Shown: positions 1 to 11,240, numbered from the stretch's first letter. The stretch is 64,000 nucleotides of DNA from Arthrobacter sp. AZCC_0090 (GCF_014207375.1 NZ_JACHEE010000002.1:1-64000); one strand, 5' to 3'. The notes: generated by a model from the letters alone, not told the origin. Made by a program: numbers and translations.

Positions 1-300
1 GAGGTGACACAGGACCAGCCAAAACAACCAATTCATAAAAACAAATCGGTATCAACAAACTTGGCACACTATTGAGTTCTCAAACAACAGACACAATCCG
101 AATACTTGCCGGAATAAATTCAATCGAATTCTACATTCCGCATTTCTTCGCTGCGATGTTTCTACATTATTTCATTCATTTCAACTTTGCAAATCCAGGA
201 TTTCTCCCGAAATTCACCCAAGTGAATCAAATTTCCCCAAAGAGTCGATAAATCGTCCGATTTCCAGACTTTCGTCCAAGCCGGATCATTCACAATTCAA
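1..300 (-). promoter_or_regulatory. 5' leader and promoter of an rRNA operon left of the window
   Basis: Read on the minus strand, this AT-rich stretch contains TTGTTTGAGAACTCAATAG (about 70-90), the boxA-like antitermination motif typical of actinobacterial pre-16S leaders, followed by TGTGCCAAG and further leader sequence down to base 1. A promoter fits upstream: TTGCAA at 187-192 and TAATGT at 164-169 with a 17-nt spacer. The 16S gene itself would start left of base 1, so it is not seen. The base composition differs sharply from the GC-rich coding sequence next to it. No protein gene is supported here. Confidence 0.72.
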
Positions 301-354
301 TGGGATTTTGTCGCAATTTGTCCGCATCAGCGGCAGCAACTCAGAAAACGATAC

Positions 355-395
355 ACGCTCCCCCGGAGCCGCGCAAGTCGGCCCCGGGGGAGCGT
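355..395 (-). terminator. Hairpin downstream of tyrS
   Basis: Inverted repeat with 12-bp arms (ACGCTCCCCCGG at 355-366 and its complement at 384-395) and a 17-nt loop. On the minus strand it lies 67 nt past the tyrS stop and is followed by GTATCGTTTTCT, a weak T tract. It separates tyrS from the rRNA leader. Confidence 0.7.
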
Positions 396-462
396 GCAAT
401 AGTCAGTCTTGGCGTACCCACGCAGCGGAACAAACCCGCCGCGCCCTGGAGTCAAGGAACCG

Positions 463-1773
463 TCAGACGGTCACCTCGACGGTCGCCAGATTCTTCTTCC
501 CCCGTCGCAACAACAGGTACCGTCCGTGAAGCAGTTCCGCCTGGTCGATCACGGCATCGGGGTCGGTCACCTTACTGTTGTTCACGTAAGCGCCGCCCTC
601 CCCCACCGTGCGCCGAGCAGCGGACTTGCTCTCCGACAACCCGGAAGCAACCAAGAGGTCGACGATGCCCAGGCCATCCGCGCCGATCGAGGCAGACGGC
701 AGCTCCGCCGTCGCCGACGCCAAGGTCACTTCGTCCAGAACAGAAAGATCGCCATTGCCGAACAGCGCGGCCGAAGCAGCAATCACTTTCTCCGTCGCGT
801 CCACCCCATGCACCAGCGACGTGACTTCGTAGGCGAGCCTCCGCTGGCCCTCGCGAGCGAACGGACGCTCGGCAACGGCTGCCCCGAGTTCCTCAATCTC
901 CGCTCGGCTCAGGAAAGTAAAGACCTTGAGGCGGTCAACGACGTCGGCGTCTGCAGTGTTGAGCCAGAACTGGTAGAAGGCGTACGGGCTGCACATGTGA
1001 GCGTCCAGCCAAATGGCGTTGCCCTCGCTCTTACCGAACTTGGTACCGTCCGAATTGGTAATGAGGGGCGTGCCCAAGGCGTGGACAGTCTTCCCATCGA
1101 CCTTACGGATCAGCTCCGTGCCACTCGTGAGGTTGCCCCACTGGTCCGAGCCGCCGGTCTGCAGCACGCAATCGTAGTCGCGGTTGAGCTGGAGGTAATC
1201 CATGCCCTGCAGGATCTGGTAGCTGAACTCGGTGTAGCTGATGCCCTCATCGGAGCTGAGTCGGGAGGCAACAGCATCCTTACGGAGCATGGTGCCCACG
1301 CGGAAGTGCTTGCCGATTTCGCGCAGGAAATCGATGGCACTCAAGGGCGCGGTCCAGTCAAGGTTGTTCACCATGCGTGCCGCATTGTCTCCCTCGAAGC
1401 TGAGGAAGCGGCGGACCTGGGCCTGAAGGTACCCAACCCACTCCGAAACGGTGTCCTTGGTGTTCAAGGTGCGTTCCGCCGTCGGGCGCGGATCGCCGAT
1501 CAGGCCGGTCGACCCGCCCACCAGGCCGAGCGGCTTGTGGCCGGCCAACTGCAGGCGGCGCATGAGCAGGAGCTGGACAAGGTTGCCAAGGTGCAGGGAT
1601 GGAGCCGTGGGATCGAAGCCACAGTAATACGTGATCGGGTCCCCGCCGAGCAGCTTTTCCAATTCCGTTTCATCAGTGGAAACGTGGATAAGGCCGCGCC
1701 ATTTGAGCTCTTGCCAGATATTGGCAAAGCCCGGGTCGTTGTGCTGGGACTCGAGGTTGTTTACGTGTGACAC
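463..1773 (-). CDS. tyrS: Tyrosine--tRNA ligase
   Basis: Cytoplasmic class I aminoacyl-tRNA synthetase that charges tRNA-Tyr; 436 residues, the usual length for the bacterial short TyrRS. The HIGH signature is present as HLGN after PTAPSL, and the KMSKS loop as KFGKS in DGTKFGKSEGNA. The C-terminal part (from about residue 360) has the S4-like RNA-binding fold with GEGGAYVNN. The GTG start at 1773 has no clear Shine-Dalgarno, but TAACTT lies at 1781-1786, 7 nt before it, so a leaderless mRNA is possible. It lies 44 nt behind the HelD-type gene on the same strand and ends in the hairpin at 355-395. Confidence 0.97.
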   Translation of the reverse strand: MSHVNNLESQHNDPGFANIWQELKWRGLIHVSTDETELEKLLGGDPITYYCGFDPTAPSLHLGNLVQLLLMRRLQLAGHKPLGLVGGSTGLIGDPRPTAERTLNTKDTVSEWVGYLQAQVRRFLSFEGDNAARMVNNLDWTAPLSAIDFLREIGKHFRVGTMLRKDAVASRLSSDEGISYTEFSYQILQGMDYLQLNRDYDCVLQTGGSDQWGNLTSGTELIRKVDGKTVHALGTPLITNSDGTKFGKSEGNAIWLDAHMCSPYAFYQFWLNTADADVVDRLKVFTFLSRAEIEELGAAVAERPFAREGQRRLAYEVTSLVHGVDATEKVIAASAALFGNGDLSVLDEVTLASATAELPSASIGADGLGIVDLLVASGLSESKSAARRTVGEGGAYVNNSKVTDPDAVIDQAELLHGRYLLLRRGKKNLATVEVTV

Positions 1774-1817
1774 GAGTTCTAAGTTAGCAGGGTTGCCGTG
1801 GGGCTTGCTTGCATGGC

Positions 1818-4046
1818 TCAGCGCTCGATACCCGCAGGCAACGGTGCCGCGGTAATGAGGCGCAGCCGCTGCGTCGGACGCGTCATGGCGACGTAAAGAT
1901 CGCCCACCTTCCCGTGTTCGTGGTTCAGCATGGCAGCAGGCTCAAGAACAACCACGCCATCGAACTCCAGTCCCTTGGCTTCCTTGGGGCTGATGACCAC
2001 GATGTCCTGGGAGTAGCTGCCCGCTCCGGTGCCCACACGGTGGCCATAGACCCCACGAAGGGCGGCTGCGGCCTGAGGCAGGAGGGCGCCGTCGGCAATC
2101 ACGGCGAGGAGGCCGCCGTCGATCGCTTCCAGTTCTTCCGGAAGGATTTCGACGAGCCTGTCCACCATCCCGGTTTTGTCCACGCGGTCCACGATGGGCG
2201 ACCATTTGCCTTCACGGACGGCCTTTGGAGCCGATACAACCAGCCCTGCGCGGTTCGCCATGCGGACCGCCGCTTCGGCGATCTGCGAGGGGGTGCGGTA
2301 ATTGACGGTGAGTTCTTCGAGCTGCCAGCGGTCCCCGAACGACGGCGCGAGGGCACTTTGCCACGAATTCGCACCGGCAGAGGAACTCGTCTGGGCGATG
2401 TCGCCGACGATCGTGAAGGACTTCAACGGGCAGCGGCGGACCAAAAGCCGCCACTGCATGGGCGAGAGTTCCTGGGCTTCGTCCACCACGATGTGTCCGA
2501 ACGCCCACGAACGGTCGCTCGTGGCTCGTTCTGCCGCGGTCAATCGCGTTTCGCGTTCCTGGTTCTGGTCCGCCAGTTCCTCGGCCGTCATCAACACGTC
2601 GACGCCCATGGCCTCCATGTTGACAAGGGTCTGCTTGGCATTGGCGATGTCGCGGGCACGGTCGTGCTCTTGCTGTGCCAGGCCCCTGCCGGCGGCAGGA
2701 TCCAGCTCGCCCAGGAGCTCAGCGGCCTCGTCGAGGAGCGGAACATCGGCTTCCGTCCACGGGGCATCCGCGGGACGGAGCAGCAGGGCACGCTGCGCCG
2801 GCGTGAGGTGCGGCGTGCAGGCTTCCAGGATGGCAGGCTTGCTGAAGAGCTCGGACACGAGCTTCTCGGGCGTCAGCGGCATCCAGCACAGGTTCAGGAC
2901 AATCCTGACGTCGCGCGCCGAGCGGACGTCTTCGGCGAGGTAGGAACGATCGGCGTTGTTGCCGATGTTCGATTCCTCGACGATCTCCGTCAGCTGCTCT
3001 GTGAGCTCGCGCAGCAGGATCTTCACGAACGTCACGCGTGCTTCGTTGTGGGGCTTGCCCGTGGCGCGCGCCCTGTCGCGGGCACGGCGCACCTGCCGGA
3101 CGGACAAGGTGAGCTTCCGGGAGTCAACCTCGAGGATGCGGTCCTCGGCGGGTATCCGCTGCCGGTTGGCCACGGCATTGGCGATGACATCCGCCATGTT
3201 CAGCTTGCCCTTGAGCGCTGCGACATCTGGATCTGGTTCCGGCACGGCATGGATCCCGGGCATGAGGCGGCCCAGGCTTGCCATGACGACGCCGGTCTCA
3301 CCGAGCGAAGGCAAGACCCGTTCGATGTAGTGCATGAACGACGACGACGGGCCAACGAGAAGGACGCCCGCGGACTTCAGGCGGTCACGGTGGGTGTACA
3401 GCAGGTAGGCGGCACGGTGAAGCGCGACGGCGGTCTTGCCGGTACCGGGGCCGCCTTGGACAACCAAGGCTCCCGAGATGGACGAACGGATGATCCGATC
3501 CTGCTCGGACTGGATGGTGCCCACGATGTCCGACATACGGCCCGTGCGCTTGGAATTCAGCGCTGCAAGGAGTGCGCCCTCACCTTGGAGCGAGGCGTTG
3601 TCCGCCAGCATGCTGGCATCCAGGACATCGTCTTCGATCGCCTTGACCTCGCGACCTTGCAGGATCAGGTGACGACGACGGCGGACGCCTTGCCGATCGA
3701 AGGCGGTGGCCTGGTAGAAATGGCCGGCTTCGGGGGCGCGCCAGTCGACCATGAGCCGCTGAAGATCCGCCGTGGAGAGACCGATGCGTCCGATGTACTG
3801 CGCCTCTCCGGTGTCCAGGTCAAGGCGTCCGAACACGAGACGGTCGTCGACGGCGTCGAGCTGGGCGAGGCGGTCCTCGTAGAGAGCCGCGAAGGCGTCA
3901 CGCTCGGAAACGTTCTGCATGGTGCCCACCGCTCCGGCGCGCCGGACCTGTGCCAGCTGCTGGCGCTTTTCCTCCCGCAACTCATCCAGGCGCGAGTAGA
4001 GACCGGCCACATACTCCCGCTCGTGGAGCAAATCAGCGTCATGCAT
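1818..4046 (-). CDS. HelD/HelR-type RNA polymerase recycling motor ATPase
   Basis: A 742-residue UvrD-like SF1 ATPase. The N-terminus (about 10-38) is a charged helical arm, followed by a conserved block with DWRAPEAGHFYQ around 101-112. Walker A is GGPGTGKT at 198-205, and VDEAQELSPMQ is the Walker B/DEAQ box in the middle; helicase motifs with KGLEFDGVVV and YVAMTRP end the protein. This architecture and length match actinobacterial HelD/HelR, which bind RNA polymerase, remove stalled enzyme and can displace rifamycins; it is not a UvrD/PcrA helicase. The ATG at 4046 is preceded by AGGGGA with good spacing. A TAGAAT -10 is at 4082-4087. I saw no clear rifamycin-associated element upstream, so rifampicin induction is not supported by sequence. 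Confidence 0.85.
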   Translation of the reverse strand: MHDADLLHEREYVAGLYSRLDELREEKRQQLAQVRRAGAVGTMQNVSERDAFAALYEDRLAQLDAVDDRLVFGRLDLDTGEAQYIGRIGLSTADLQRLMVDWRAPEAGHFYQATAFDRQGVRRRRHLILQGREVKAIEDDVLDASMLADNASLQGEGALLAALNSKRTGRMSDIVGTIQSEQDRIIRSSISGALVVQGGPGTGKTAVALHRAAYLLYTHRDRLKSAGVLLVGPSSSFMHYIERVLPSLGETGVVMASLGRLMPGIHAVPEPDPDVAALKGKLNMADVIANAVANRQRIPAEDRILEVDSRKLTLSVRQVRRARDRARATGKPHNEARVTFVKILLRELTEQLTEIVEESNIGNNADRSYLAEDVRSARDVRIVLNLCWMPLTPEKLVSELFSKPAILEACTPHLTPAQRALLLRPADAPWTEADVPLLDEAAELLGELDPAAGRGLAQQEHDRARDIANAKQTLVNMEAMGVDVLMTAEELADQNQERETRLTAAERATSDRSWAFGHIVVDEAQELSPMQWRLLVRRCPLKSFTIVGDIAQTSSSAGANSWQSALAPSFGDRWQLEELTVNYRTPSQIAEAAVRMANRAGLVVSAPKAVREGKWSPIVDRVDKTGMVDRLVEILPEELEAIDGGLLAVIADGALLPQAAAALRGVYGHRVGTGAGSYSQDIVVISPKEAKGLEFDGVVVLEPAAMLNHEHGKVGDLYVAMTRPTQRLRLITAAPLPAGIER

Positions 4047-4081
4047 CGAAACGTTCCCCTATCGAAAAAGACGGACCGTCC

Positions 4082-4087
4082 ATTCTA
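4082..4087 (-). promoter_or_regulatory. Candidate -10 element for the HelD-type gene
   Basis: CTGTAGAAT on the minus strand, 36 nt upstream of the ATG at 4046; the same CTGTAGAAT string occurs ahead of infC. No good -35 was found. Confidence 0.4.
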
Positions 4088-4204
4088 CAGCGGTTTTGCT
4101 TGACGTGCGTGAAACTGCCCGCACGCCGGTGCGTCACGCAATGTTCACCCGGCGCTAACCTCCAGAGCTTTTCACTCCGCACCCGGTGGTGCTTCAATGC
4201 TGCA

Positions 4205-4840
4205 ATGCAGCACGACGTTGCCCTGGCCCGACACGGCATCAGCCTGGTCCCGCTCTCCCCCGCGCATGCCGGTCCGCTCTTCGATTTTGTGGACTCCGGG
4301 ATGTGGTCCGGCATGGCCGCCGAGCAGCCTTTGAGCGCCGCGGAACTGGCCGAACTCTTCGCGGCCCGCCTCGAAGATCCGGCAACCATACCGTTCGCCG
4401 TCGTCGAGCAGCGGACGGGGGCGCTGCTCGGAACCACATCCCTCTGCGAGTACAGCCCCCGCCAGCAGCGCTTGGAGATCGGCGGGACCTTCTACGGGCG
4501 CCCGTTTTGGGGCAGCCACGTCAATCCGGCCGCGAAACAGCTGCTTCTGGCCTATTCCTTCGACGTGTTGGACGTCCACCGGGTTGGCTTCCGTTGCGAT
4601 GCGCGCAATACGCGCAGCGCCTCGGCCATTCAGCGGCTCGGCGCGAGCTACGAGGGCACACTGCGCGGGCACCGCTTCGCTCCCGACGGTAGCCGCTGCG
4701 ACACCGCCGTTTTCTCGATCCTGCGCGACGAATGGCCCCAGGTACGTGAGTCGTTGCTGGGCCGCTTGGCGCCCTTCGAAGTGCCCGACAACCACTGCGC
4801 CTATGTCGCCGAGCCGACCCGGACCGAACACGCCGCTTGA
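4205..4840 (+). CDS. GNAT-family N-acetyltransferase (RimJ/RimL type)
   Basis: A 211-residue protein with the RimJ/RimL branch of the acetyl-CoA-dependent acetyltransferase fold. Visible landmarks are the strand with IGGTFYGRPFWG, the helix KQLLLAYSFDVLDVHRVGF, and the typical closing block NTRSASAIQRLGASYEG followed by LRGHRF. These resemble enzymes that acetylate N-terminal amines or small-molecule amines; the substrate cannot be read from sequence. The frame is open further upstream, but the ATG at 4205 is where family similarity begins (VALARHGISLVPLSPAHAGPLF). No good Shine-Dalgarno is visible. It is transcribed away from the HelD-type gene and converges on mpg. Confidence 0.8.
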   Translation: MQHDVALARHGISLVPLSPAHAGPLFDFVDSGMWSGMAAEQPLSAAELAELFAARLEDPATIPFAVVEQRTGALLGTTSLCEYSPRQQRLEIGGTFYGRPFWGSHVNPAAKQLLLAYSFDVLDVHRVGFRCDARNTRSASAIQRLGASYEGTLRGHRFAPDGSRCDTAVFSILRDEWPQVRESLLGRLAPFEVPDNHCAYVAEPTRTEHAA

Positions 4841-4871
4841 AGGATTCCTCCCCGGGGTTCTACAAAGGCTT

Positions 4872-5522
4872 CTAGACGGCGCGACTCCGGCCCGGCTTGT
4901 AACGGGACACCGTGGGGTCCCCGGAGAGCCAGAACCGCCACGGGTAGTCGGCGGAACCGCCGTCGCCGGATACTCCTACCCGGAGGCCGCTCGCGACTGC
5001 TGATTGCGCCGCCGGTGTCACCGGAAGTTCGAGTCCGAACGGCTGCGCCAGGGCATCGCGGCCGCTATCCGCCGTGGTCAGCCCCAGGGCTGAGGCAAGC
5101 CGGGCCGGTCCGCTGGCAAGGTCCGTCAGCGATCTCGACGCCGGACGGCGGGATTGTGCCAGGGCTTGCCCGGCCACCACCTCGCCTGCCCGCAGCAGCA
5201 AGGCGGACGCGACGCCCTCGGGACCGCAAACAATATTGGCGCAATAGTGCATGCCGTAGGTGAAGTAAACGTAAAGGTGCCCTGCCGGACCGAACATCGG
5301 TGCGTTGCGGGCAGTGGGTCCGCCGAACGTGTGCGAGCCGGGATCGGGTTGGGCGGAGTCCCGCGGCCCCAGATAGGCCTCAACCTCGCTCAACCGCACG
5401 GACACGGTTCCTTCAGGTGACCGGTGGCTCAGCACGGCGCCAAGGAGCAAGGGTGCCACATCCCGCGGATCCCCGGAAAGGATGGCGCGGATGGCTTCTG
5501 GAGCTGCACCCTGTGTGGTCAT
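4872..5522 (-). CDS. mpg: 3-methyladenine DNA glycosylase, AAG/Mpg family
   Basis: A 216-residue AAG-family glycosylase that excises 3-methyladenine and other alkylated or deaminated purines for base excision repair. Family landmarks: LSEVEAYLGPRDSA (the active-site Glu region), SHTFGGPTARNAPMFGPAGHLYVYFTYGMHYCANIV with the intercalating Tyr, and ASGPARLASALGL. TAGGGT sits at 5529-5534, 6 nt before the ATG, with no Shine-Dalgarno, suggesting a leaderless message. It is divergent from ada-alkA, so two alkylation-repair genes share one 95-nt intergenic region. Confidence 0.95.
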   Translation of the reverse strand: MTTQGAAPEAIRAILSGDPRDVAPLLLGAVLSHRSPEGTVSVRLSEVEAYLGPRDSAQPDPGSHTFGGPTARNAPMFGPAGHLYVYFTYGMHYCANIVCGPEGVASALLLRAGEVVAGQALAQSRRPASRSLTDLASGPARLASALGLTTADSGRDALAQPFGLELPVTPAAQSAVASGLRVGVSGDGGSADYPWRFWLSGDPTVSRYKPGRSRAV

Positions 5523-5617
5523 GCCCAGACCCTAACAAAAATCCGCTGGCGAAATCCTCCGGCGACCATGTCCGATTTCCGCTAGGACCGGCATGCGGAG
5601 GCTGCGAGGATGAAGTC

Positions 5618-7174
5618 ATGGACTTTTGGCAACGTTACCGTGCCATCGATGCGCGGGATCCCCGGTTCGACGGCCAGTTCTTCACCGCCGTCCGCTCGAC
5701 GGGCATCTACTGCCGGCCGTCGTGCCCGGCCCGGACGCCCAAGGCCGAAAACGTGACGTTCTACGAGACCTCGGCCGCGGCGCACGAGGCCGGGTACAGG
5801 GCGTGCAAGCGGTGCCTCCCTGAAGCCGTTCCCGGCACGCCGGCGTGGAACCTTCGTTCGGACGTCGCCGGCCGGGCCATGCGGCTCATCAACGATGGCG
5901 CAATCTCCCGGGTGGGCGTCGAAGGACTCGCCACCAGGTTGGGCTACTCTTCCCGCCAACTCAACAGGATCCTCAGCCATGAACTCGGCGCCGGGCCGCT
6001 GTCCCTGGCACGGGCCAGCCGGGCCCAGACAGCCAGGACACTCTTGGTATCCACCTCAATGAAGCTCGCGGACGTCGCGTTCGCCGCCGGGTTCAACAGT
6101 GTCCGCCAGTTCAACGACACCATCAACGAAGTCTTCGCCCTGACTCCTACAGCGCTCCGGGCCACCGCGAAGCCCTTTGGCCATCAGGGCGGGGCCACCT
6201 CCTTGACCCTCAACCTTCCGTACCGCAAGCCTTTTGATACTAGGATTTTCGATTTCCTCGCCGCCCGCGCGGTTCCCGGAATCGAGCTGGCGGGTGCGGA
6301 CAGCTACGCGCGAACCCTCCGCTTGCCGCGCGGCAATGCCGCGTTCACGGTGGAGTACGACGCCCGGGCGCGCGGCGGTGCGCTGACGCTCGCCGTCAGC
6401 GCCCTGGATCTCCACGATCTTCCGGTCCTGTTGAGCCGCGTGCGCCGGTTATTCGATCTCGACGCCGATCCCATAGCCGTGGACGAGGCACTGGCCGCCG
6501 ATGCCCGGCTCGGCCTATCCGTGCGCGGGACCCCGGGGATCAGGGTCCCGGGCGCCGTGGACCCCCAGGAGCTGCTGATCCGGGCGATGATCGGCCAGCA
6601 AATCACGGTGGCGGCCGCCCGCACGGCGCTGACCCATCTGTCCGACGCCGGAACCCGCCTGCCGGAAGGGCACGCCGGACATGCACTGGGCCTGGACCGT
6701 TTGTTCCCCACCGCGGAGGAAATCGCCGGCTCCGGCGCAGGATTGCTGAAGGGGCCGCAGCGCCGCATTGATTCCGTGCTGGCCGCTGCGGGGGCCATCG
6801 CCAGCGGGGAACTCGACTTCGACTACGGCGACGACCCCCAAACACTGGCCGACAAACTGCTGCCGCTGCCGGGCGTCGGGCCCTGGACGGTTGGCTATGT
6901 TGCGATGCGGGTCATCGGCGATCCGGATGTTTTCCTGGCCAACGATGCAGCGGTCCGGAACGGACTCAAGAATCTCGAGGCCGCGGAGGGATTGCCCGCC
7001 GACTTCCACAATGTGAGCCCGTGGCGTTCCTATGCCACAATGCACCTCTGGCGGGCAGCGGCAAGCAAACGCAGGAGCGCTACTTCACCACTTGAGTGCT
7101 CGACGGCCAGGGCAGCAGCTCCGGCAAGTCAACACCGTCCGCGTCGGCAGAAGCCCGCAAGCTCCCCAGGGTAG
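5618..7174 (+). CDS. Ada-like methyl-sensor regulator fused to AlkA-type DNA glycosylase
   Basis: A 518-residue fusion. The N-terminal Ada zinc domain has four cysteines, C32, C36, C63 and C66, in GIYCRPSCPAR and YRACKRCLPEA; C32 is the expected methylphosphotriester acceptor. An AraC-type double helix-turn-helix follows (about 85-185, with LADVAFAAGFNSVRQFNDT). The rest is AlkA: an N-terminal sheet and an HhH-GPD domain with LPGVGPWTVGYVAMR and the catalytic Asp near FLANDAAV. It senses alkylation damage, probably activates transcription, and excises alkylated bases. GAGGA precedes the ATG at 5618. The last ~15-20 residues are Arg/Ala/Pro-rich and unlike the family, and the frame overlaps the convergent gene by 95 nt; a frameshift near 7060-7070 is likely (see findings). 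Confidence 0.9.
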   Translation: MDFWQRYRAIDARDPRFDGQFFTAVRSTGIYCRPSCPARTPKAENVTFYETSAAAHEAGYRACKRCLPEAVPGTPAWNLRSDVAGRAMRLINDGAISRVGVEGLATRLGYSSRQLNRILSHELGAGPLSLARASRAQTARTLLVSTSMKLADVAFAAGFNSVRQFNDTINEVFALTPTALRATAKPFGHQGGATSLTLNLPYRKPFDTRIFDFLAARAVPGIELAGADSYARTLRLPRGNAAFTVEYDARARGGALTLAVSALDLHDLPVLLSRVRRLFDLDADPIAVDEALAADARLGLSVRGTPGIRVPGAVDPQELLIRAMIGQQITVAAARTALTHLSDAGTRLPEGHAGHALGLDRLFPTAEEIAGSGAGLLKGPQRRIDSVLAAAGAIASGELDFDYGDDPQTLADKLLPLPGVGPWTVGYVAMRVIGDPDVFLANDAAVRNGLKNLEAAEGLPADFHNVSPWRSYATMHLWRAAASKRRSATSPLECSTARAAAPASQHRPRRQKPASSPG

Positions 7175-7817
7175 GCGTCCGGCCGGCGAGCCAGGCCGCG
7201 ATATCCGTGATCATGCCGTTGATGGCGACCGACTGCCGGCCCGAGCCGATGACGAGCTGCGGCAAGCCCAAGGGCTGAAGCACGAACTTGTGGTCTGCCG
7301 GAACTCGCGCGGAGAGGAAATCGAAGAGGTGCTCGCAGAACTGCCTGCTCCAGGTCTCCGGGCCGCGGCCCGTTCCCAGGTCCGTGACGTGGATAACCAG
7401 TTCGCGCCAGAGCGCCAGACCGCCGTCGAGCACTGTTCCATTCCGGAAGCTAATCCGGGTGTTCCAACCGGACTCCACGAGACCGTCGAAGGCCCTCAAG
7501 GCCCGGGCGAGGGCGGCTTCTGTCTCGTCTCGGTGTTCGGCGAGGCTGTGGCTGGCCGCCAGCTCAATGGCCTTCGTGCGGCCCTCGTAGCCGCCGTCGT
7601 AGATGTCGATGGTCTCGCCCCGGGCGGCGTATTCCAGTTGGCGCGCCATGGCGTTGGAGATGCCGGCAATGTGCGCCAGCACGTGGCCGCGGGTCCACCC
7701 GGGCAGTTGGGAGGGAGCTTTGACATCAGCGTCGTCGAGCTTGGAGACGACTTCGGTGACAGTGCCGGCTGCTTTGTGGAGCTCGGCAAGAAGCGCTGAG
7801 GTAGTGATCTCGGTCAT
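7080..7817 (-). CDS. Maleylpyruvate isomerase-family mycothiol-dependent protein
   Basis: A 245-residue DinB-like protein. The first half has LPGWTRGHVLAHIAGISNAMARQLEYAARGE, the metal-binding helical bundle of the MDMPI N-terminal domain, and a later H in LVIHVTDLG. The second half matches the MDMPI C-terminal domain (QPLGLPQLVIG and ITDIAAWLAGR). Family members use mycothiol or bind a divalent metal; the actual reaction here is unknown. TACTAT at 7824-7829 lies 6 nt before the ATG, without a Shine-Dalgarno. It converges on ada-alkA. Confidence 0.85.
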   Translation of the reverse strand: MTEITTSALLAELHKAAGTVTEVVSKLDDADVKAPSQLPGWTRGHVLAHIAGISNAMARQLEYAARGETIDIYDGGYEGRTKAIELAASHSLAEHRDETEAALARALRAFDGLVESGWNTRISFRNGTVLDGGLALWRELVIHVTDLGTGRGPETWSRQFCEHLFDFLSARVPADHKFVLQPLGLPQLVIGSGRQSVAINGMITDIAAWLAGRTPTLGSLRASADADGVDLPELLPWPSSTQVVK

Positions 7818-7871
7818 AGCGCCATAGTATCCGACAGAGTTAACGACTCTTAACGGACAAAACGGACAATG

Positions 7872-7953
7872 CCCCCTCGGCTTTGGCGTGAAACCACCGA
7901 CACTCCAGCACTTTCTGAAGGAGCGTCGGCCGAAACGGGGCCAAAGCTGAGGG
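7872..7953. repeat. Long imperfect inverted repeat between two minus-strand genes
   Basis: Outer arms CCCCCTCGGCTTTGGC (7872-7887) and GCCAAAGCTGAGGG (7940-7953) pair, and inside them CGACACTCC pairs imperfectly with GGAGCGTCG. It lies directly past the argH stop and could serve as terminator for the arginine operon, but the long arms and nested stem also resemble a small palindromic intergenic element. Confidence 0.5.
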
Positions 7954-7966
7954 AGCGTCTTGGACG

Positions 7967-10584
<2,618 letters not shown>

Positions 10585-10632
10585 GAGAGTGCTCCTTTGT
10601 TGTTGCTTGGTTCTTTGGGTCAATGCTTGGGT

Positions 10633-10647
10633 CGGGCCGAAGGCCCG
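10633..10647 (-). other. Short GC hairpin between argR and argG
   Basis: CGGGCC-GAA-GGCCCG, a perfect 6-bp stem with a 3-nt loop, 49-63 nt upstream of the argG start, with no T tract behind it. It could be an attenuator or mRNA processing site. Nearby, three imperfect copies of TCAGTTGCC occur about 17-18 nt apart (10670, 10687, 10704). Confidence 0.4.
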
Positions 10648-10703
10648 GGTATAACAGTGCCGGAATGGTTCAGTTGCCGGGCTGGATCAGTTGCCCGAAT
10701 CGC

Positions 10704-11240
10704 TTAGTTGCTTGGTCCGGCTTCCTGGGCCAGTTGGAGGAATCGAGCCGCCAGTTCGGCGCCGCCATCGGGATCCCTGGCAACCAAAAGCAAGGTGTCA
10801 TCGCCTGCGATCGTACCCAATACAGACGGCATCACCGAGTGGTCGATGGCCAGGGCGAGGAAGTTGGCGGCGCCCGGCGGCGTCCGCAGCACCACGATAT
10901 TGCCCGAAGCCTCCGCGGTGACCAGCAGCTCACCGCAAAGCCGCGACAGGCGGGCATCAAGGATTTCCTGGGTGATGCCGCTTTTGGCATTGCGCTCACC
11001 GCCTTCGCCGGGCACCGCGTAGACCAGTGCGCCTTCCTTGCCGCGCACGCGCACAGCCCCCAGTTCCACCAGGTCCCGGGAGAGGGTCGCCTGGGTGACC
11101 TGGACGCCGTCGTCCGCCAGCAAGGCCGCGAGCTCCGCTTGCGAGCGCACGGACTGTCCCGTCAGGATCGCGGTGATCCGCGCCTGCCGGGCCGTCTTGG
11201 TGGCGGGGCTGGCGCCTTGCGACGCCGGATGGGTGGACAC
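10704..11240 (-). CDS. argR: Arginine repressor
   Basis: A 178-residue hexameric ArgR. The N-terminal winged helix-turn-helix spans roughly 18-85 ([25 protein letters not shown], then [11 protein letters not shown]) and the C-terminal arginine-binding/oligomerisation domain contains [15 protein letters not shown]. It should repress the operon it sits in when arginine is plentiful, through ARG boxes such as the candidate ahead of argC. The GTG start at 11240 shares one base with the argF stop (TAGTG), so translation is coupled. The N-terminal ~17 residues ([17 protein letters not shown]) are a flexible extension. Confidence 0.95.
   Translation of the reverse strand: MSTHPASQGASPATKTARQARITAILTGQSVRSQAELAALLADDGVQVTQATLSRDLVELGAVRVRGKEGALVYAVPGEGGERNAKSGITQEILDARLSRLCGELLVTAEASGNIVVLRTPPGAANFLALAIDHSVMPSVLGTIAGDDTLLLVARDPDGGAELAARFLQLAQEAGPSN

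Noticed and set aside
409..1770. 453-residue plus-strand open frame opposite tyrS
   Set aside because: It is the antisense shadow of tyrS; no family likeness and codon pattern follows the real gene.
1809..4103. 764-residue plus-strand open frame
   Set aside because: Antisense of the HelD-type gene, His/Arg/Gly-rich as such shadows are in high-GC DNA.
4047..4204. Rifamycin-associated element upstream of the HelD-type gene
   Set aside because: Only a vague inverted GACG/CGTC pair is present; the expected paired GGGGCTTGC-type repeat is missing.
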